From Minisyncoccota bacterium (GTDB taxonomy: Bacteria; Patescibacteriota; Minisyncoccia; JAHIHE01; JAGLIN01): 13,624 nucleotides of DNA. Position numbers and translations under genes: made by a program. Below the pieces are notes generated by a model. It saw nothing but the letters and a program-made list of their open reading frames with translations. It was not told where the DNA came from and made no database searches. This document shows positions 1 to 6,802 of this stretch, one piece after another. The stretch is from positions 1 through 13,624 of the forward strand of contig JAGLSJ010000009.1 of assembly GCA_023270095.1 (NCBI GenBank), read 5' to 3'. Each line of letters starts with the position of its first letter. Positions within the stretch are counted from its first letter, which is position 1.

Positions 1-61
1 GCGAACTGAAGGCAAAGAATATATTATTCAAGATGGAGATGTGATTGAGTTTAAGATATAA
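1..61 (+). CDS. ychF: YchF (OLA1 family) GTPase/ATPase, C-terminal end only
   Basis: Only the last 19 codons are in the window, read from base 2 to a TAA at 59-61. The peptide RTEGKEYIIQDGDVIEFKI matches the end of the TGS domain that closes YchF/OLA1 proteins, where the family normally has a RSEGKDYIVQDGD-type sequence followed by a short hydrophobic strand. YchF is a conserved ribosome-associated P-loop nucleotidase that hydrolyses ATP as well as GTP. The placement supports the call: in Bacillus subtilis ychF (yyaF) also lies directly before rpsF-ssb-rpsR. Its P-loop and coiled-coil parts lie outside the window, so nothing can be said about whether the gene is intact. Confidence 0.85.
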   Translation, partial: RTEGKEYIIQDGDVIEFKI

Positions 62-64
62 ATT

Positions 65-283
65 ATGAAAACATCTGTCAAAATTACAAAAGATGGTAAA
101 AATAACACTTTTGAAAATTGTACTATTTATGGCGGAATCGAAAATGCTGGCAAAAATAATAAATTTAAAAGTACAATTATTGGACTTGAGCAAAAAATTA
201 AAAATAATCTTTTAAAATCGATTACAATCGGAATCATAATTGGAGTTATGGTATTAGCAATTGAATATTATTTTTTTCAATAA
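65..283 (+). CDS. small tail-anchored membrane protein, unknown function
   Basis: A 72-residue protein whose ATG lies three bases after the ychF stop, so it is probably cotranscribed with ychF. Residues 1-48 are polar and rich in N, K and G, and contain an imperfect internal duplication: GKNNTFENCTI (residues 11-21) and GKNNKFKSTII (residues 29-39). This is the kind of short repeat seen in single rungs of beta-helix proteins. Residues about 49-71 form one hydrophobic helix (ITIGIIIGVMVLAI) that reaches the C-terminus, so the predicted topology is a cytoplasmic N-terminal part with a C-terminal anchor. No Shine-Dalgarno sequence is visible. I do not recognise a family. The tight spacing and clean domain layout favour a real gene over a chance ORF. 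Confidence 0.6.
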   Translation: MKTSVKITKDGKNNTFENCTIYGGIENAGKNNKFKSTIIGLEQKIKNNLLKSITIGIIIGVMVLAIEYYFFQ

Positions 284-316
284 AAACAAAGCTATTTAAA
301 TAATAGATTATCTCTC

Positions 317-345
317 TTGCCAAAACCAAAGCTCTGTGCTATTTT
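317..345 (+). promoter_or_regulatory. candidate sigma70 promoter of the rpsF-ssb-rpsR operon
   Basis: TTGCCA (317-322) matches the -35 consensus at five of six bases. It is followed after exactly 17 bases by TATTTT (340-345), which matches the -10 consensus at four of six. Transcription would start near 352, a few bases before the structured element at 358-411. The -35 resembles the TTGCCT found ahead of ftsK in this window. The DNA is AT-rich, so a chance match is possible. Confidence 0.4.
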
Positions 346-357
346 ATAAGTACTTAA

Positions 358-411
358 AGATATATGGTGTATAAAGATACATCCAAAGGTCCATATATAT
401 CTGTCTTTTTT
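358..411 (+). promoter_or_regulatory. structured 5' leader or attenuator ahead of rpsF
   Basis: The arms 360-367 (ATATATGG) and 391-398 (CCATATAT) form an 8-bp stem, and GA/TC pairs can extend it past a 2-base bulge. Stacked directly inside is a second hairpin, TGTAT (368-372) with ATACA (377-381) and an AAAG loop. A single-stranded bulge, TCCAAAGGT (382-390), sits on one side only. Six T residues follow at 406-411. The element is about 40 bases upstream of rpsF. It could end ychF transcription as an intrinsic terminator, or it could be a protein-binding leader: rpsF messages of many bacteria carry an S6:S18-binding leader. The CCG trinucleotide typical of that leader is absent from 284-452. 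Confidence 0.4.
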
Positions 412-452
412 GTGTCAAATTACACGAATTTAATAAATATAACAACTAATCA

Positions 453-1250
453 ATGAAAAATTACGAACTATTGTATATCCTACCATCAAACATGACAGGT
501 GCGGAAATCAAATCTACTTTTTTAGAAATTGAAAAAGAGATTGAAAAACTAGGAGCAAAAAAACTTGTGACACTTCTTGATCATCCTTTTTTGTCTAAAA
601 CGGAAATGTCAAAAGAAGAAGGATCTGAGGAGTTGAAAAACATTCCAGTTATCAAAAAAAAGTTAGCCTATCCTATCGAAAAAAATCGTTTTGGATTCTA
701 TTGTCTTTTTAATTTTAGTGCTGAAGAAAAAAGTCTCAAAGAAATTGATTATTATCTTAAAATGAGCAAAACAATAATTAGACACTTCATTCTTCAAGCA
801 GATCCAATGAATGAGGAACAATTGAAATTATTACATAAATTATTTGCTAGAAAAAAAGCAGAACAAGAAAAAGAAGCTGATAAAGAAAAATCCGACAAAG
901 AAAAGAGAAAGGCTCGAAAAGCTGAGAGAGCTGAGGAAAAATCTCCTGTCAAGATAAAAGAAAAAAAAGAAGAAGAGAAGATAAAAGAAGATGTAAAGGA
1001 AGATAAAAAAGACGAGAAAGTTGAAGAAAAAAAAGAAGAAGTTAAAGAAAAGGAAGTAAAAACTTCAAAAGAAGAGAAGGAAGATACGTCCGAAGCTCCA
1101 AAAAAGAAGGAAGAAAAGAAAGTGAAAGAAGAGAAAGTTGAAAAAGAAAAGAAGGAAGATAAAAAACCAGCCAGCAAAAAGAAAGCTAAGGTGAAACTTG
1201 AAGACCTCGAGGATAAACTTGATGAAATTCTTGAAGACACAATTATATAA
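453..1250 (+). CDS. rpsF: 30S ribosomal protein S6 with long K/E-rich C-terminal extension
   Basis: Residues 1-115 are a recognisable S6 fold: the N-terminal strand MKNYELLYILP, the central KKLAYPI..NRFGFY strands and the SKTIIRHFIL segment near the end. S6 binds the central domain of 16S rRNA as a pair with S18, whose gene closes this operon. The family is usually about 95-130 residues; this protein has 265. The loop before KKLAYPI is longer than usual (about residues 42-66). Residues 131-245 are a highly charged, low-complexity lysine/glutamate stretch, probably helical or disordered. The last 15 residues (DLEDKLDEILEDTII) form a short amphipathic helix. The extension is coded by very purine-rich DNA, which produces a meaningless long ORF on the opposite strand. 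No Shine-Dalgarno sequence precedes the ATG. Confidence 0.95.
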   Translation: MKNYELLYILPSNMTGAEIKSTFLEIEKEIEKLGAKKLVTLLDHPFLSKTEMSKEEGSEELKNIPVIKKKLAYPIEKNRFGFYCLFNFSAEEKSLKEIDYYLKMSKTIIRHFILQADPMNEEQLKLLHKLFARKKAEQEKEADKEKSDKEKRKARKAERAEEKSPVKIKEKKEEEKIKEDVKEDKKDEKVEEKKEEVKEKEVKTSKEEKEDTSEAPKKKEEKKVKEEKVEKEKKEDKKPASKKKAKVKLEDLEDKLDEILEDTII

Positions 1251-1339
1251 ACTTGTTAGAACTTATCAACTTGAGTAAAAATCATATAAATAAATTTTCT
1301 CATAGTTTTTATTACAAACTGCATTGTTATATTGATAAA

Positions 1340-1358
1340 TTGTTAAAAATATTAACAA
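1340..1358. repeat. perfect inverted repeat in the rpsF-ssb spacer
   Basis: TTGTTAA (1340-1346) and TTAACAA (1352-1358) are exact inverted copies around a 5-base centre. They lie in the 160-bp AT-rich gap between rpsF and ssb (1251-1410). No T tract follows, so it does not look like a terminator; it could be an operator, or chance in AT-rich DNA. A weak promoter-like pair, TTGTTA-17-TAAAAA, begins near 1255. I see nothing else in this gap. Confidence 0.3.
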
Positions 1359-1410
1359 AAAAACAATAGCACTATGACAATTCAATAATTTAACAATTTA
1401 ATTTAAAAAT

Positions 1411-1881
1411 ATGAATTTCAACAAAGCCATAATTATAGGAAGAGTTACAAAAGACCCTGAAACAAGAACAACTCCAAGCGGACAAACTGTAGCCTCAATC
1501 GGTGTAGCCTCTAACCGAACTTGGAATAATAACAGTGGAGAAAAACAAGAAAAAGTGGAATATCACAGCATTGTTGCTTGGGGAAAACTTGCCGAAATTT
1601 GTGGACAATATCTTGTCAAAGGTCAAATTGTATTATTTGAAGGAAGACTAGAAACCAGAACCTGGGATGGTCAAGATGGAGTCAAGAGATCCAAAACTGA
1701 GATAATTGCTGAAAATATGCAAATGGGACCGAAAGCCAGAGGTCAAGAAGGAGGATCTTCTTATCCAGCCAAAGAACCTAGTTTTGGACAAAATAATACA
1801 AATCAAAGCCAAAAAGAGGAAGCTTCAAACAATAGGTCATCTTCTGATGATGAAATCAAAATTGAAGATATCCCCTTCTAA
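1411..1881 (+). CDS. ssb: single-stranded DNA-binding protein
   Basis: A 156-residue SSB. Residues 1-106 form the OB fold, with the family hallmarks at the start (NKAIIIGRVTKDPETR), the VEYHSIVAWGKLAE strand, the YLVKGQ turn and the FEGRLETRTW strand. An N/Q/S/G-rich flexible linker covers about residues 107-144. The protein ends in the acidic tip DDEIKIEDIPF, the conserved tail through which SSB recruits repair and replication partners. The length is normal for a bacterial homotetrameric SSB. It protects single-stranded DNA in replication, recombination and repair, and RecA, coded on the facing strand of this window, works on the same substrate. The position between rpsF and rpsR is the classical one. 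No Shine-Dalgarno sequence is visible. Confidence 0.97.
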   Translation: MNFNKAIIIGRVTKDPETRTTPSGQTVASIGVASNRTWNNNSGEKQEKVEYHSIVAWGKLAEICGQYLVKGQIVLFEGRLETRTWDGQDGVKRSKTEIIAENMQMGPKARGQEGGSSYPAKEPSFGQNNTNQSQKEEASNNRSSSDDEIKIEDIPF

Positions 1882-1903
1882 ATAAAATAACCTAGAATAA
1901 TTT

Positions 1904-2131
1904 ATGAACAATCAAAATAATTTGCCAGAGAAAAAACAATGTCTTTTCTGTATTGAGAAAGAGAGAGATGTGGATTATAAAGACCCACAAACACTGAGAA
2001 GATTTATTTCTCAACGCGCAAAAATTATGCCACCGAAGAGAACTGGAGCCTGCACAAAACATCAAAGAAAAATTGCTAATGCAATTAAAAGAGCAAGGTT
2101 TATGGGACTCCTTCCATATATCGCAAAATAA
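1904..2131 (+). CDS. rpsR: 30S ribosomal protein S18, zinc-binding form
   Basis: A 75-residue protein of normal S18 length. It has the family core (DYKDPQTLRRFISQRAKI, then CTKHQRKIANAIKRAR, ending FMGLLPY). C13 and C16 (CLFC) with C50 and H53 (CTKH) give the four metal ligands of the zinc-binding form of S18; many bacteria have lost these ligands. S18 forms a heterodimer with S6 on the platform of the 30S subunit, so the first and last genes of this operon code for partners. The start is 22 bases after the ssb stop without a Shine-Dalgarno sequence. A strong terminator follows 20 bases after its stop. Confidence 0.97.
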   Translation: MNNQNNLPEKKQCLFCIEKERDVDYKDPQTLRRFISQRAKIMPPKRTGACTKHQRKIANAIKRARFMGLLPYIAK

Positions 2132-2150
2132 AATATCATAAATCAAACAA

Positions 2151-2185
2151 AAAATATACCGACTTCAAAGTCGGTATATTTTTTA
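2151..2185. terminator. bidirectional intrinsic terminator between rpsR and recA
   Basis: A long perfect stem, AATATACCGAC (2153-2163) pairing with GTCGGTATATT (2170-2180), closes a small TTCAAA loop (2164-2169). T residues follow on the right and A residues precede on the left, so the structure works as a hairpin plus U tract on both strands. It lies 20 bases after the rpsR stop and 30 bases beyond the recA stop, exactly between the two converging transcription units. Confidence 0.9.
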
Positions 2186-2214
2186 TAAAATTTCTATCCT
2201 GTCTTGAGATTGAC

Positions 2215-3267
2215 CTACCCCTGAGCAATTTCAACTTCTTCCTTTACCGCGTCTTTAATTTTTTTAATAATTTCTTCAGTTATTTTTGGATTATCTTTCA
2301 AAAACTTTCGACTAATCTCATATCCTTGACCAAGTTTTTGCTCACCATAATTATACCAAGCGCCTCCCCTTTTCAATACACCATATTTTACACCTGTGTT
2401 GAGAACATCGCCGTAATAAGTAATTCCTTCGTTGTACATAATATCAAATTCGGTTGTTTTGAATGGTGGCGCAACTTTGTTTTTGACAACTTTCACTTTC
2501 ACTCTGTTTCCGATAATATTTTCACCTTGTTTGATTTGGGCTGATTTCCGAACTTCAATTCTGACAGATGAATAGAATTTCAAGGCATTTCCTCCGGTAG
2601 TTGTTTCTGGATTTCCGAACACAACTCCAATTTTCATTCTGATTTGATTTATAAAAATGACAGTTGTATTTGACTTGTGTACGATTCCTGTTAGTTTTCG
2701 AAGTGCTTGGCTCATAAGCCTTGCTTGAAGCCCCATATGAGAAGCACCCATTTCACCTTCAATTTCAGCTTTTGGTGTCAGTGCTGCGACTGAATCAATT
2801 ACCACTAAATCAACAGCTTCTGACCTGACAAGAGCTTCTACAATCTCCAAAGCCTGTTCTCCACTATCTGGTTGAGAGATAATTAAGTCTTTTGTTTTGA
2901 CTCCAATTTTTTTTGCATACTCTGGATCAAGAGCATGTTCGGCGTCAACAAAAGCTGCTGTGCCATTTCTTTTTTGCAATTCAGAAACAATATGCAAAGA
3001 TAGTGTTGTCTTTCCACTTGCCTCAGGACCATAAATTTCAATTATTCTTCCTTGAGGAACTCCTCCACCAAGAGCGATATCAAGAGAAATTGAACCAGTT
3101 GGAGTGAATTCAACATCCATTGCTTTGGCTTCACCAAGTTTCATAATTGACCCTTCTCCAAATTTTGTTCTAATTTCATCTAATGTTTCGTTAACCAACT
3201 TTTCTCTTTTATCGTTTTTTTCACTTACACCTTTTCCATTATTTTTTTTATCTTCTTCTTTCGCCAT
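2215..3267 (-). CDS. recA: RecA recombinase
   Basis: A 350-residue, full-length RecA that binds single-stranded DNA, drives ATP-dependent strand exchange and, in SOS-proficient bacteria, triggers LexA self-cleavage. The Walker A motif GPEASGKT is at residues 80-87, the Walker B strand DLVVIDS at 153-159, loop L1 around EGEMGASHMGLQAR (171-184), and loop L2 at about 207-231 with NQIRMKIGVVFGNPETTTGG. The C-terminal domain (about 270-350) is short and ends in VKEEVEIAQG, with only a modest acidic tail. A charged, low-complexity stretch (residues 1-22) precedes the N-terminal helix. The gene is convergent with rpsR, sharing the terminator at 2151-2185, and is separated from the RodZ-like gene upstream by 305 bp. 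The leader is A/T only, without a Shine-Dalgarno sequence. Confidence 0.98.
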   Translation of the reverse strand: MAKEEDKKNNGKGVSEKNDKREKLVNETLDEIRTKFGEGSIMKLGEAKAMDVEFTPTGSISLDIALGGGVPQGRIIEIYGPEASGKTTLSLHIVSELQKRNGTAAFVDAEHALDPEYAKKIGVKTKDLIISQPDSGEQALEIVEALVRSEAVDLVVIDSVAALTPKAEIEGEMGASHMGLQARLMSQALRKLTGIVHKSNTTVIFINQIRMKIGVVFGNPETTTGGNALKFYSSVRIEVRKSAQIKQGENIIGNRVKVKVVKNKVAPPFKTTEFDIMYNEGITYYGDVLNTGVKYGVLKRGGAWYNYGEQKLGQGYEISRKFLKDNPKITEEIIKKIKDAVKEEVEIAQG

Positions 3268-3302
3268 AAATTTTTTATTAAAAATTAGTTATTAATTATT
3301 TT

Positions 3303-3314
3303 GAACTAGGGTTT
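3303..3314. promoter_or_regulatory. degenerate SOS (Cheo-type) box ahead of recA
   Basis: GAAC-TAGG-GTTT differs by one base in the right half-site from GAAC-N4-GTTC, the core of the LexA operator of Firmicutes. It lies 36 bases upstream of the recA start, inside the most likely core promoter. Only eight bases are specified and one is wrong, so this is suggestive at best. Confidence 0.2.
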
Positions 3315-3343
3315 GTTAATGCATACGCAATGTCCTATTTGCA

Positions 3344-3365
3344 GGCGATATTTGCGAATATCACC
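3344..3365 (-). repeat. 9-bp hairpin upstream of recA
   Basis: On the minus strand GGTGATATT and AATATCGCC pair over nine positions, one of them a G-U wobble, around the tetraloop CGCA. The inner six pairs (GATATT/AATATC) are perfect on both strands. No T tract follows, so it is not an intrinsic terminator. It could be an operator, or an RNA structure if the recA transcript starts upstream of it. Confidence 0.35.
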
Positions 3366-3419
3366 TTCGTTAATACTGATATTAAATCTTATATTTTGAA
3401 TTACTAGGAACTATTTGAT

Positions 3420-3542
3420 GTCATCTCGAAATGAGGTACGATTGAGAGATCTGAAAACATAATGAATGAGATAAATTATATTTATAGATTTCTCGTCGCG
3501 AGAGTTTATACTGAATTTATTTCAGTGCTCTGTCGAAATGAC
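3420..3542. repeat. palindromic TIR-flanked intergenic repeat, copy 1
   Basis: This 123-bp element begins GTCATCTCGA (3420-3429) and ends TCGAAATGAC (3533-3542); the ends are inverted copies at nine of ten bases. A second pair, GAGAGATCT (3444-3452) and AGATTTCTC (3486-3494), matches at eight of nine. A perfect small hairpin, ACTGAA (3510-3515) with TTCAGT (3521-3526), sits near the right end. It has no coding capacity. It resembles the element at 7389-7492 in end sequence and layout, and looks like a MITE- or REP-type mobile repeat. Similar GTCATTTCGA/GTCATTCTGA-ended elements are common between genes in several bacterial phyla. Confidence 0.6.
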
Positions 3543-3572
3543 AAGTTATTAATTTATACCAATAGCATACCT

Positions 3573-4385
3573 TTACGGTCCGATAAATTCTATTTCTCCC
3601 TCAAAATCTAAATCCTCTTTTTGAAAAATATTTTTTTCTTCGACTATTTCATCCTCTCTTATCTCAAATTCAGATGGAATAAAATCGTCTAACTTTTTTT
3701 CATAAACTATGTTTCTTGTCTCACTTGCAACTTTTCCGAATCTATTGGTAGCTTCGATAACTAGAACATTATTGCCAGGCTTTAAAATTATCGTCTCTTG
3801 AAAATATCCCTCAAAATTTACATAAACACCTTTACCATTTATTTTCAAAGTTGCATCCTTCTCAATTTGTCCTGCAATTAATATCTCTGATTCTTTTGAT
3901 ATTTGATCAACTATTGGATTTGAAACAACAAGATATGGAGTTGAGCTAAAAGAACTAATTTGATGCCATAAATAATATCCAACAACTGACAATAAAAATA
4001 AAGTAATCAAAACTGTTATCAGTCTAGGAGTTATAGTCAGATATTCTGAAATTGAAAATTTACTATGTTTATAAATCTTTTCTTTTGAATTATTTTTGTT
4101 TATAACCTTGTTATTTACTGTCCTCTCTTTACTAAACAATTCAACCATTTTTTCAGCATTAAAACCAACAAGAGCAGCATAAGCTCTTATAAAGCCCTTA
4201 ACATAAACATCTGGTGGTAACTGATTATAATTATTTTCCTCAAGGTCTTCAAGATAACTCCTTTTGATTTTCAATTTTTCGCTAACATCCTTGAGAGAAA
4301 CATTATTTTCTTCTCGTCTTTTTTTAAAGCATTCCCCTACTGTCGTATTTGTATTTACTTTTATGGTTTTGAATTTAGCTGACAT
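3573..4385 (-). CDS. RodZ-like membrane protein: HTH, one TM helix, Ig-like domain
   Basis: A 270-residue protein. Residues about 15-85 are an Xre/HTH_25-type helix-turn-helix (VGECFKKRREENNVSL, then KSYLEDLE-like and YVKGFIRAYA motifs), as in RodZ and YmfM. A charged linker leads to one membrane helix at about 121-140 (LITVLITLFLLSVVGYYLW). Residues about 149-229 form an extracytoplasmic Ig-like domain (ILIAGQIEKDATLKING, PGNNVLVIEATNRFGK). An acidic tail (230-270) follows. RodZ links the MreB cytoskeleton to wall synthesis; that role is inferred here. I chose the ATG at 4385. A GTG at 4430 would add 15 residues, but they do not fit the family. The gene starts 70 bp after the ftsK stop, so the two are probably cotranscribed. 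Neither start has a Shine-Dalgarno sequence. Confidence 0.85.
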   Translation of the reverse strand: MSAKFKTIKVNTNTTVGECFKKRREENNVSLKDVSEKLKIKRSYLEDLEENNYNQLPPDVYVKGFIRAYAALVGFNAEKMVELFSKERTVNNKVINKNNSKEKIYKHSKFSISEYLTITPRLITVLITLFLLSVVGYYLWHQISSFSSTPYLVVSNPIVDQISKESEILIAGQIEKDATLKINGKGVYVNFEGYFQETIILKPGNNVLVIEATNRFGKVASETRNIVYEKKLDDFIPSEFEIREDEIVEEKNIFQKEDLDFEGEIEFIGP

Positions 4386-4455
4386 ATTGATATAAATTAA
4401 ATTTACGGTACAAGATCCATATATTCTCACAATATTTTATAATTTAAAAACATCA

Positions 4456-6771
4456 CTATTCTTCTGCTTCGTCATACGAATCATCTTCATGTTCATCTTG
4501 ACTCGAAACATAAATTTCTCGTGGCTTTGCTCCTCTCGAAGGACCCACAATCCCTTGATCTTCCATAATATCCAAAAGACGAGCTGCGCGAGAATATCCT
4601 ATTCTTAATTTTCTCTGTAAAAAAGTTGCTGAAGCTTTGTTTGATTCTCTGATTAATTCAACGGCTTCATCGTATAAACTGTCCTCAACAACATCAGTTT
4701 CAGAAGATGCGTTAACAAGCGACTTCTTATTTTCAGTGATAGCTTTGTCATATTCAACATCTTCTTCTTTTTGTTTTCCCAAAAATTCTGAAACTTCTTT
4801 AACTTCTTCTTCGGAAATATAAACTCCTTGAATTCTTCTTGGCTTATTTAAATCTCCAGAGAGAAAAAGCATATCTCCACATCCAAGAAGTTTTTCTGCT
4901 CCAGCCATATCAAGAATTGTTCTGGAGTCAATCTGACTGGCAACTTGAAAAGCAATTCTGTTGGTTATATTAGCCTTAATCAACCCTGTAATAACTTCTA
5001 CGGATGGTCTTTGAGTTGACAAAACAATATGAATGCCCACTGCTCGAGATTTTTGCGCCAAACGAACAATAGCTGCTTCTACTTCTCTTCCATTTGTTAC
5101 CATCAAGTCTGCCAACTCGTCAACAATAATGACAATAAATGGCAAGACCTCTCTTTGCTTATATTTTGTTCTAACGGCATTATTATAAGATTCAATATTT
5201 CGACAACCTAATTGGCTTAATGTTTCATATCTTTCTTCCATCTCGCCTATTGCCCACTTCAAGGAGTTAACAGCCTTATCGGGGTCAGTTATCACTGGTG
5301 TCAAAAGGTGCGGTATGTCGTCATACGGAGTAAGTTCTACTCTCTTTGGATCAATCATAATAAATCTCAAATCATCAGGAGTATTTTGATAAAGAAGTCC
5401 TGTTATAAGAGTATTAATGCAAACTGTCTTTCCACTTCCAGTAGATCCAGCAATCATCAAATGAGGCATTTTTTCAAGATTGGCCAGAATCGGACTTCCC
5501 GAAACATCTCTTCCTAAAACAATATTTAGACTAGATTTTCTATTATGAAATTCAGACGAATCTAACATATTTTTCAATCGAACCATTGCCACAGATTGAT
5601 TGGGCAGTTCAATACCGATTAGAGATTTCCCAGGAATTGGAGCTTCAATTCGAAGTGATCGAGCAGCCAAAGTTAGAGCTAGGTCATTTTGCAAAGAAAT
5701 AATTTTACTGAGTTTTATTCCAACTGCAGGCTTAAGCGTATATTGAGTAACAGTAGGACCAACATTAACTTCTCCCATTTCAACTTCTATCCCGAATTCA
5801 GAAAGGGTTCTTTTTATCATATTTGAATTTCCCTTTATGTCACCACTTGTAGGATCGCTATCCTTTCCATCCAAAAGGCTAAGTGGTGGAATTTGCCAAT
5901 TCCTTTTTTTCTGCTCAGATGTGTCTGACTCTTCATCAAAATCATTTTCTTCTTCATTAAGCTCTAATTCACTCTCTTTAACACTTTCTTTGAGAGCTTT
6001 AACTGAGAATTCAGGCTCATTTTTGTTCTTCTTAATTTTTTCACTTAAAGAAGAAAATATTCCTTTTTTCTCTTGACGCTTGCCAGCTATGTTTATTTTA
6101 ATTTCAGTATCTTCGTCCTCGTCTTCATCTTCGTCTTCTTCGTATTCCTCTTCATCCATATCTTCATCGTCTTCTTCTGATTCAATTTTATTCAATTTAT
6201 TTTTTTTATAATTTTCTCCTTCGCTTTTTTTTGTAAATCTAATCCTTCCTAAAAGATCTGCGAATGATATATCAAAAATCAACAACAACGAAATTAAAAA
6301 CATCGCAAACACAATTACCAGAGATCCCCATTTGCCCATAAAGCTAAGCATCATCCAGGCAAGGACTGCCCCAATTATTCCACCACCCTTCCCCTCTTTT
6401 GCAATTTCAAATACAACTTCAATATTATAAAAAGTATGAACAAAAGTCAAAATAGAAATAGTCATTAAAACCATCCCTAAAAAAGAAGTTTTACTTTCAG
6501 CAAAATCTTCTGATTTTATCAATTTTAAACCCCAAAAAATCAAAACTAAAGGAAATATAACAAATCCGTATCCAAATAAAAATTTTAGCCCTAAATTGAT
6601 TCTTTCTCCTAATTCTCCTGCTGAACCCAAAAAGCTCAAAACACTGATCAGGGCCAAAGCAAAAAGAAATATCGCCAGAACATCCTTTTTTATCTCATCA
6701 CTAATTTCAATTGCAGAAATTCGAAATGAGAATCTATTATAATTCCTTCTTTTTCTTCTTTTTCTTGCCAT
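4456..6771 (-). CDS. ftsK: FtsK/SpoIIIE-family DNA translocase
   Basis: A 771-residue protein with the full FtsK layout. A very basic N-terminus (MARKRRKRR) precedes four or five membrane helices at about 31-50, 61-84, 98-115 and 130-168. A linker contains an almost pure D/E run at 198-222. The alpha and beta motor domains cover about 300-655, with Walker A AGSTGSGKT (441-449) and Walker B FIVIIVDELAD (545-555). The winged-helix gamma domain is at about 697-756 (KASATFLQRKLRIGYSRAARLLD); in the family it reads polar DNA motifs. A short acidic tail ends the protein. FtsK pumps chromosome ends through the closing septum and helps resolve dimers. The length is that of SpoIIIE-type rather than E. 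coli-type FtsK. Its promoter is at 6803-6831 and a RodZ-like gene follows. Confidence 0.97.
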   Translation of the reverse strand: MARKRRKRRNYNRFSFRISAIEISDEIKKDVLAIFLFALALISVLSFLGSAGELGERINLGLKFLFGYGFVIFPLVLIFWGLKLIKSEDFAESKTSFLGMVLMTISILTFVHTFYNIEVVFEIAKEGKGGGIIGAVLAWMMLSFMGKWGSLVIVFAMFLISLLLIFDISFADLLGRIRFTKKSEGENYKKNKLNKIESEEDDEDMDEEEYEEDEDEDEDEDTEIKINIAGKRQEKKGIFSSLSEKIKKNKNEPEFSVKALKESVKESELELNEEENDFDEESDTSEQKKRNWQIPPLSLLDGKDSDPTSGDIKGNSNMIKRTLSEFGIEVEMGEVNVGPTVTQYTLKPAVGIKLSKIISLQNDLALTLAARSLRIEAPIPGKSLIGIELPNQSVAMVRLKNMLDSSEFHNRKSSLNIVLGRDVSGSPILANLEKMPHLMIAGSTGSGKTVCINTLITGLLYQNTPDDLRFIMIDPKRVELTPYDDIPHLLTPVITDPDKAVNSLKWAIGEMEERYETLSQLGCRNIESYNNAVRTKYKQREVLPFIVIIVDELADLMVTNGREVEAAIVRLAQKSRAVGIHIVLSTQRPSVEVITGLIKANITNRIAFQVASQIDSRTILDMAGAEKLLGCGDMLFLSGDLNKPRRIQGVYISEEEVKEVSEFLGKQKEEDVEYDKAITENKKSLVNASSETDVVEDSLYDEAVELIRESNKASATFLQRKLRIGYSRAARLLDIMEDQGIVGPSRGAKPREIYVSSQDEHEDDSYDEAEE

Positions 6772-6802
6772 ATTCTTATTTTTTCTTATTTTTTACCTTT
6801 TT

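Larger units (their letters stand above)
3268..3572. other. 305-bp gap between the RodZ-like gene and recA
   Basis: No coding sequence or tRNA is visible in this gap. It should hold the recA promoter, read on the minus strand. I cannot fix the promoter; TTAACA at 3315-3320 (minus strand) is the best -35 candidate, with only weak -10 matches about 15-18 bases further on. The gap contains three structured elements listed separately: an SOS-box-like site (3303-3314), a 9-bp hairpin (3344-3365) and a TIR-flanked repeat (3420-3542). Confidence 0.6.

Noticed and set aside
794..1240. 148-residue serine/phenylalanine-rich open frame on the minus strand
   Set aside because: It is the complement of the purine-rich K/E tail of rpsF. 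Its S/F/L composition and lack of start signals mark it as a shadow.
3420..3542. CRISPR-like or tRNA-like structure in the recA upstream gap
   Set aside because: The repeats are inverted, not direct and regularly spaced, and there is no cloverleaf or CCA end. A palindromic mobile-type repeat explains it better.
4383..4430. GTG at 4430 as the start of the RodZ-like gene
   Set aside because: The extra 15 residues precede the normal N-terminus of the family and are coded by AT-rich spacer-like DNA; the ATG at 4385 is preferred. With no Shine-Dalgarno sequence at either, GTG cannot be fully excluded.
5029..5517. Plus-strand frames opposite the ftsK motor domain
   Set aside because: They are antisense to the highly conserved Walker region, have no domain resemblance, and are explained as shadows.
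6113..6180. Tandem repeat in DNA (CTTCGTC-like units)
   Set aside because: It is the coding sequence of the D/E-rich linker of FtsK. Such low-complexity acidic linkers are common there, and the frame is intact.
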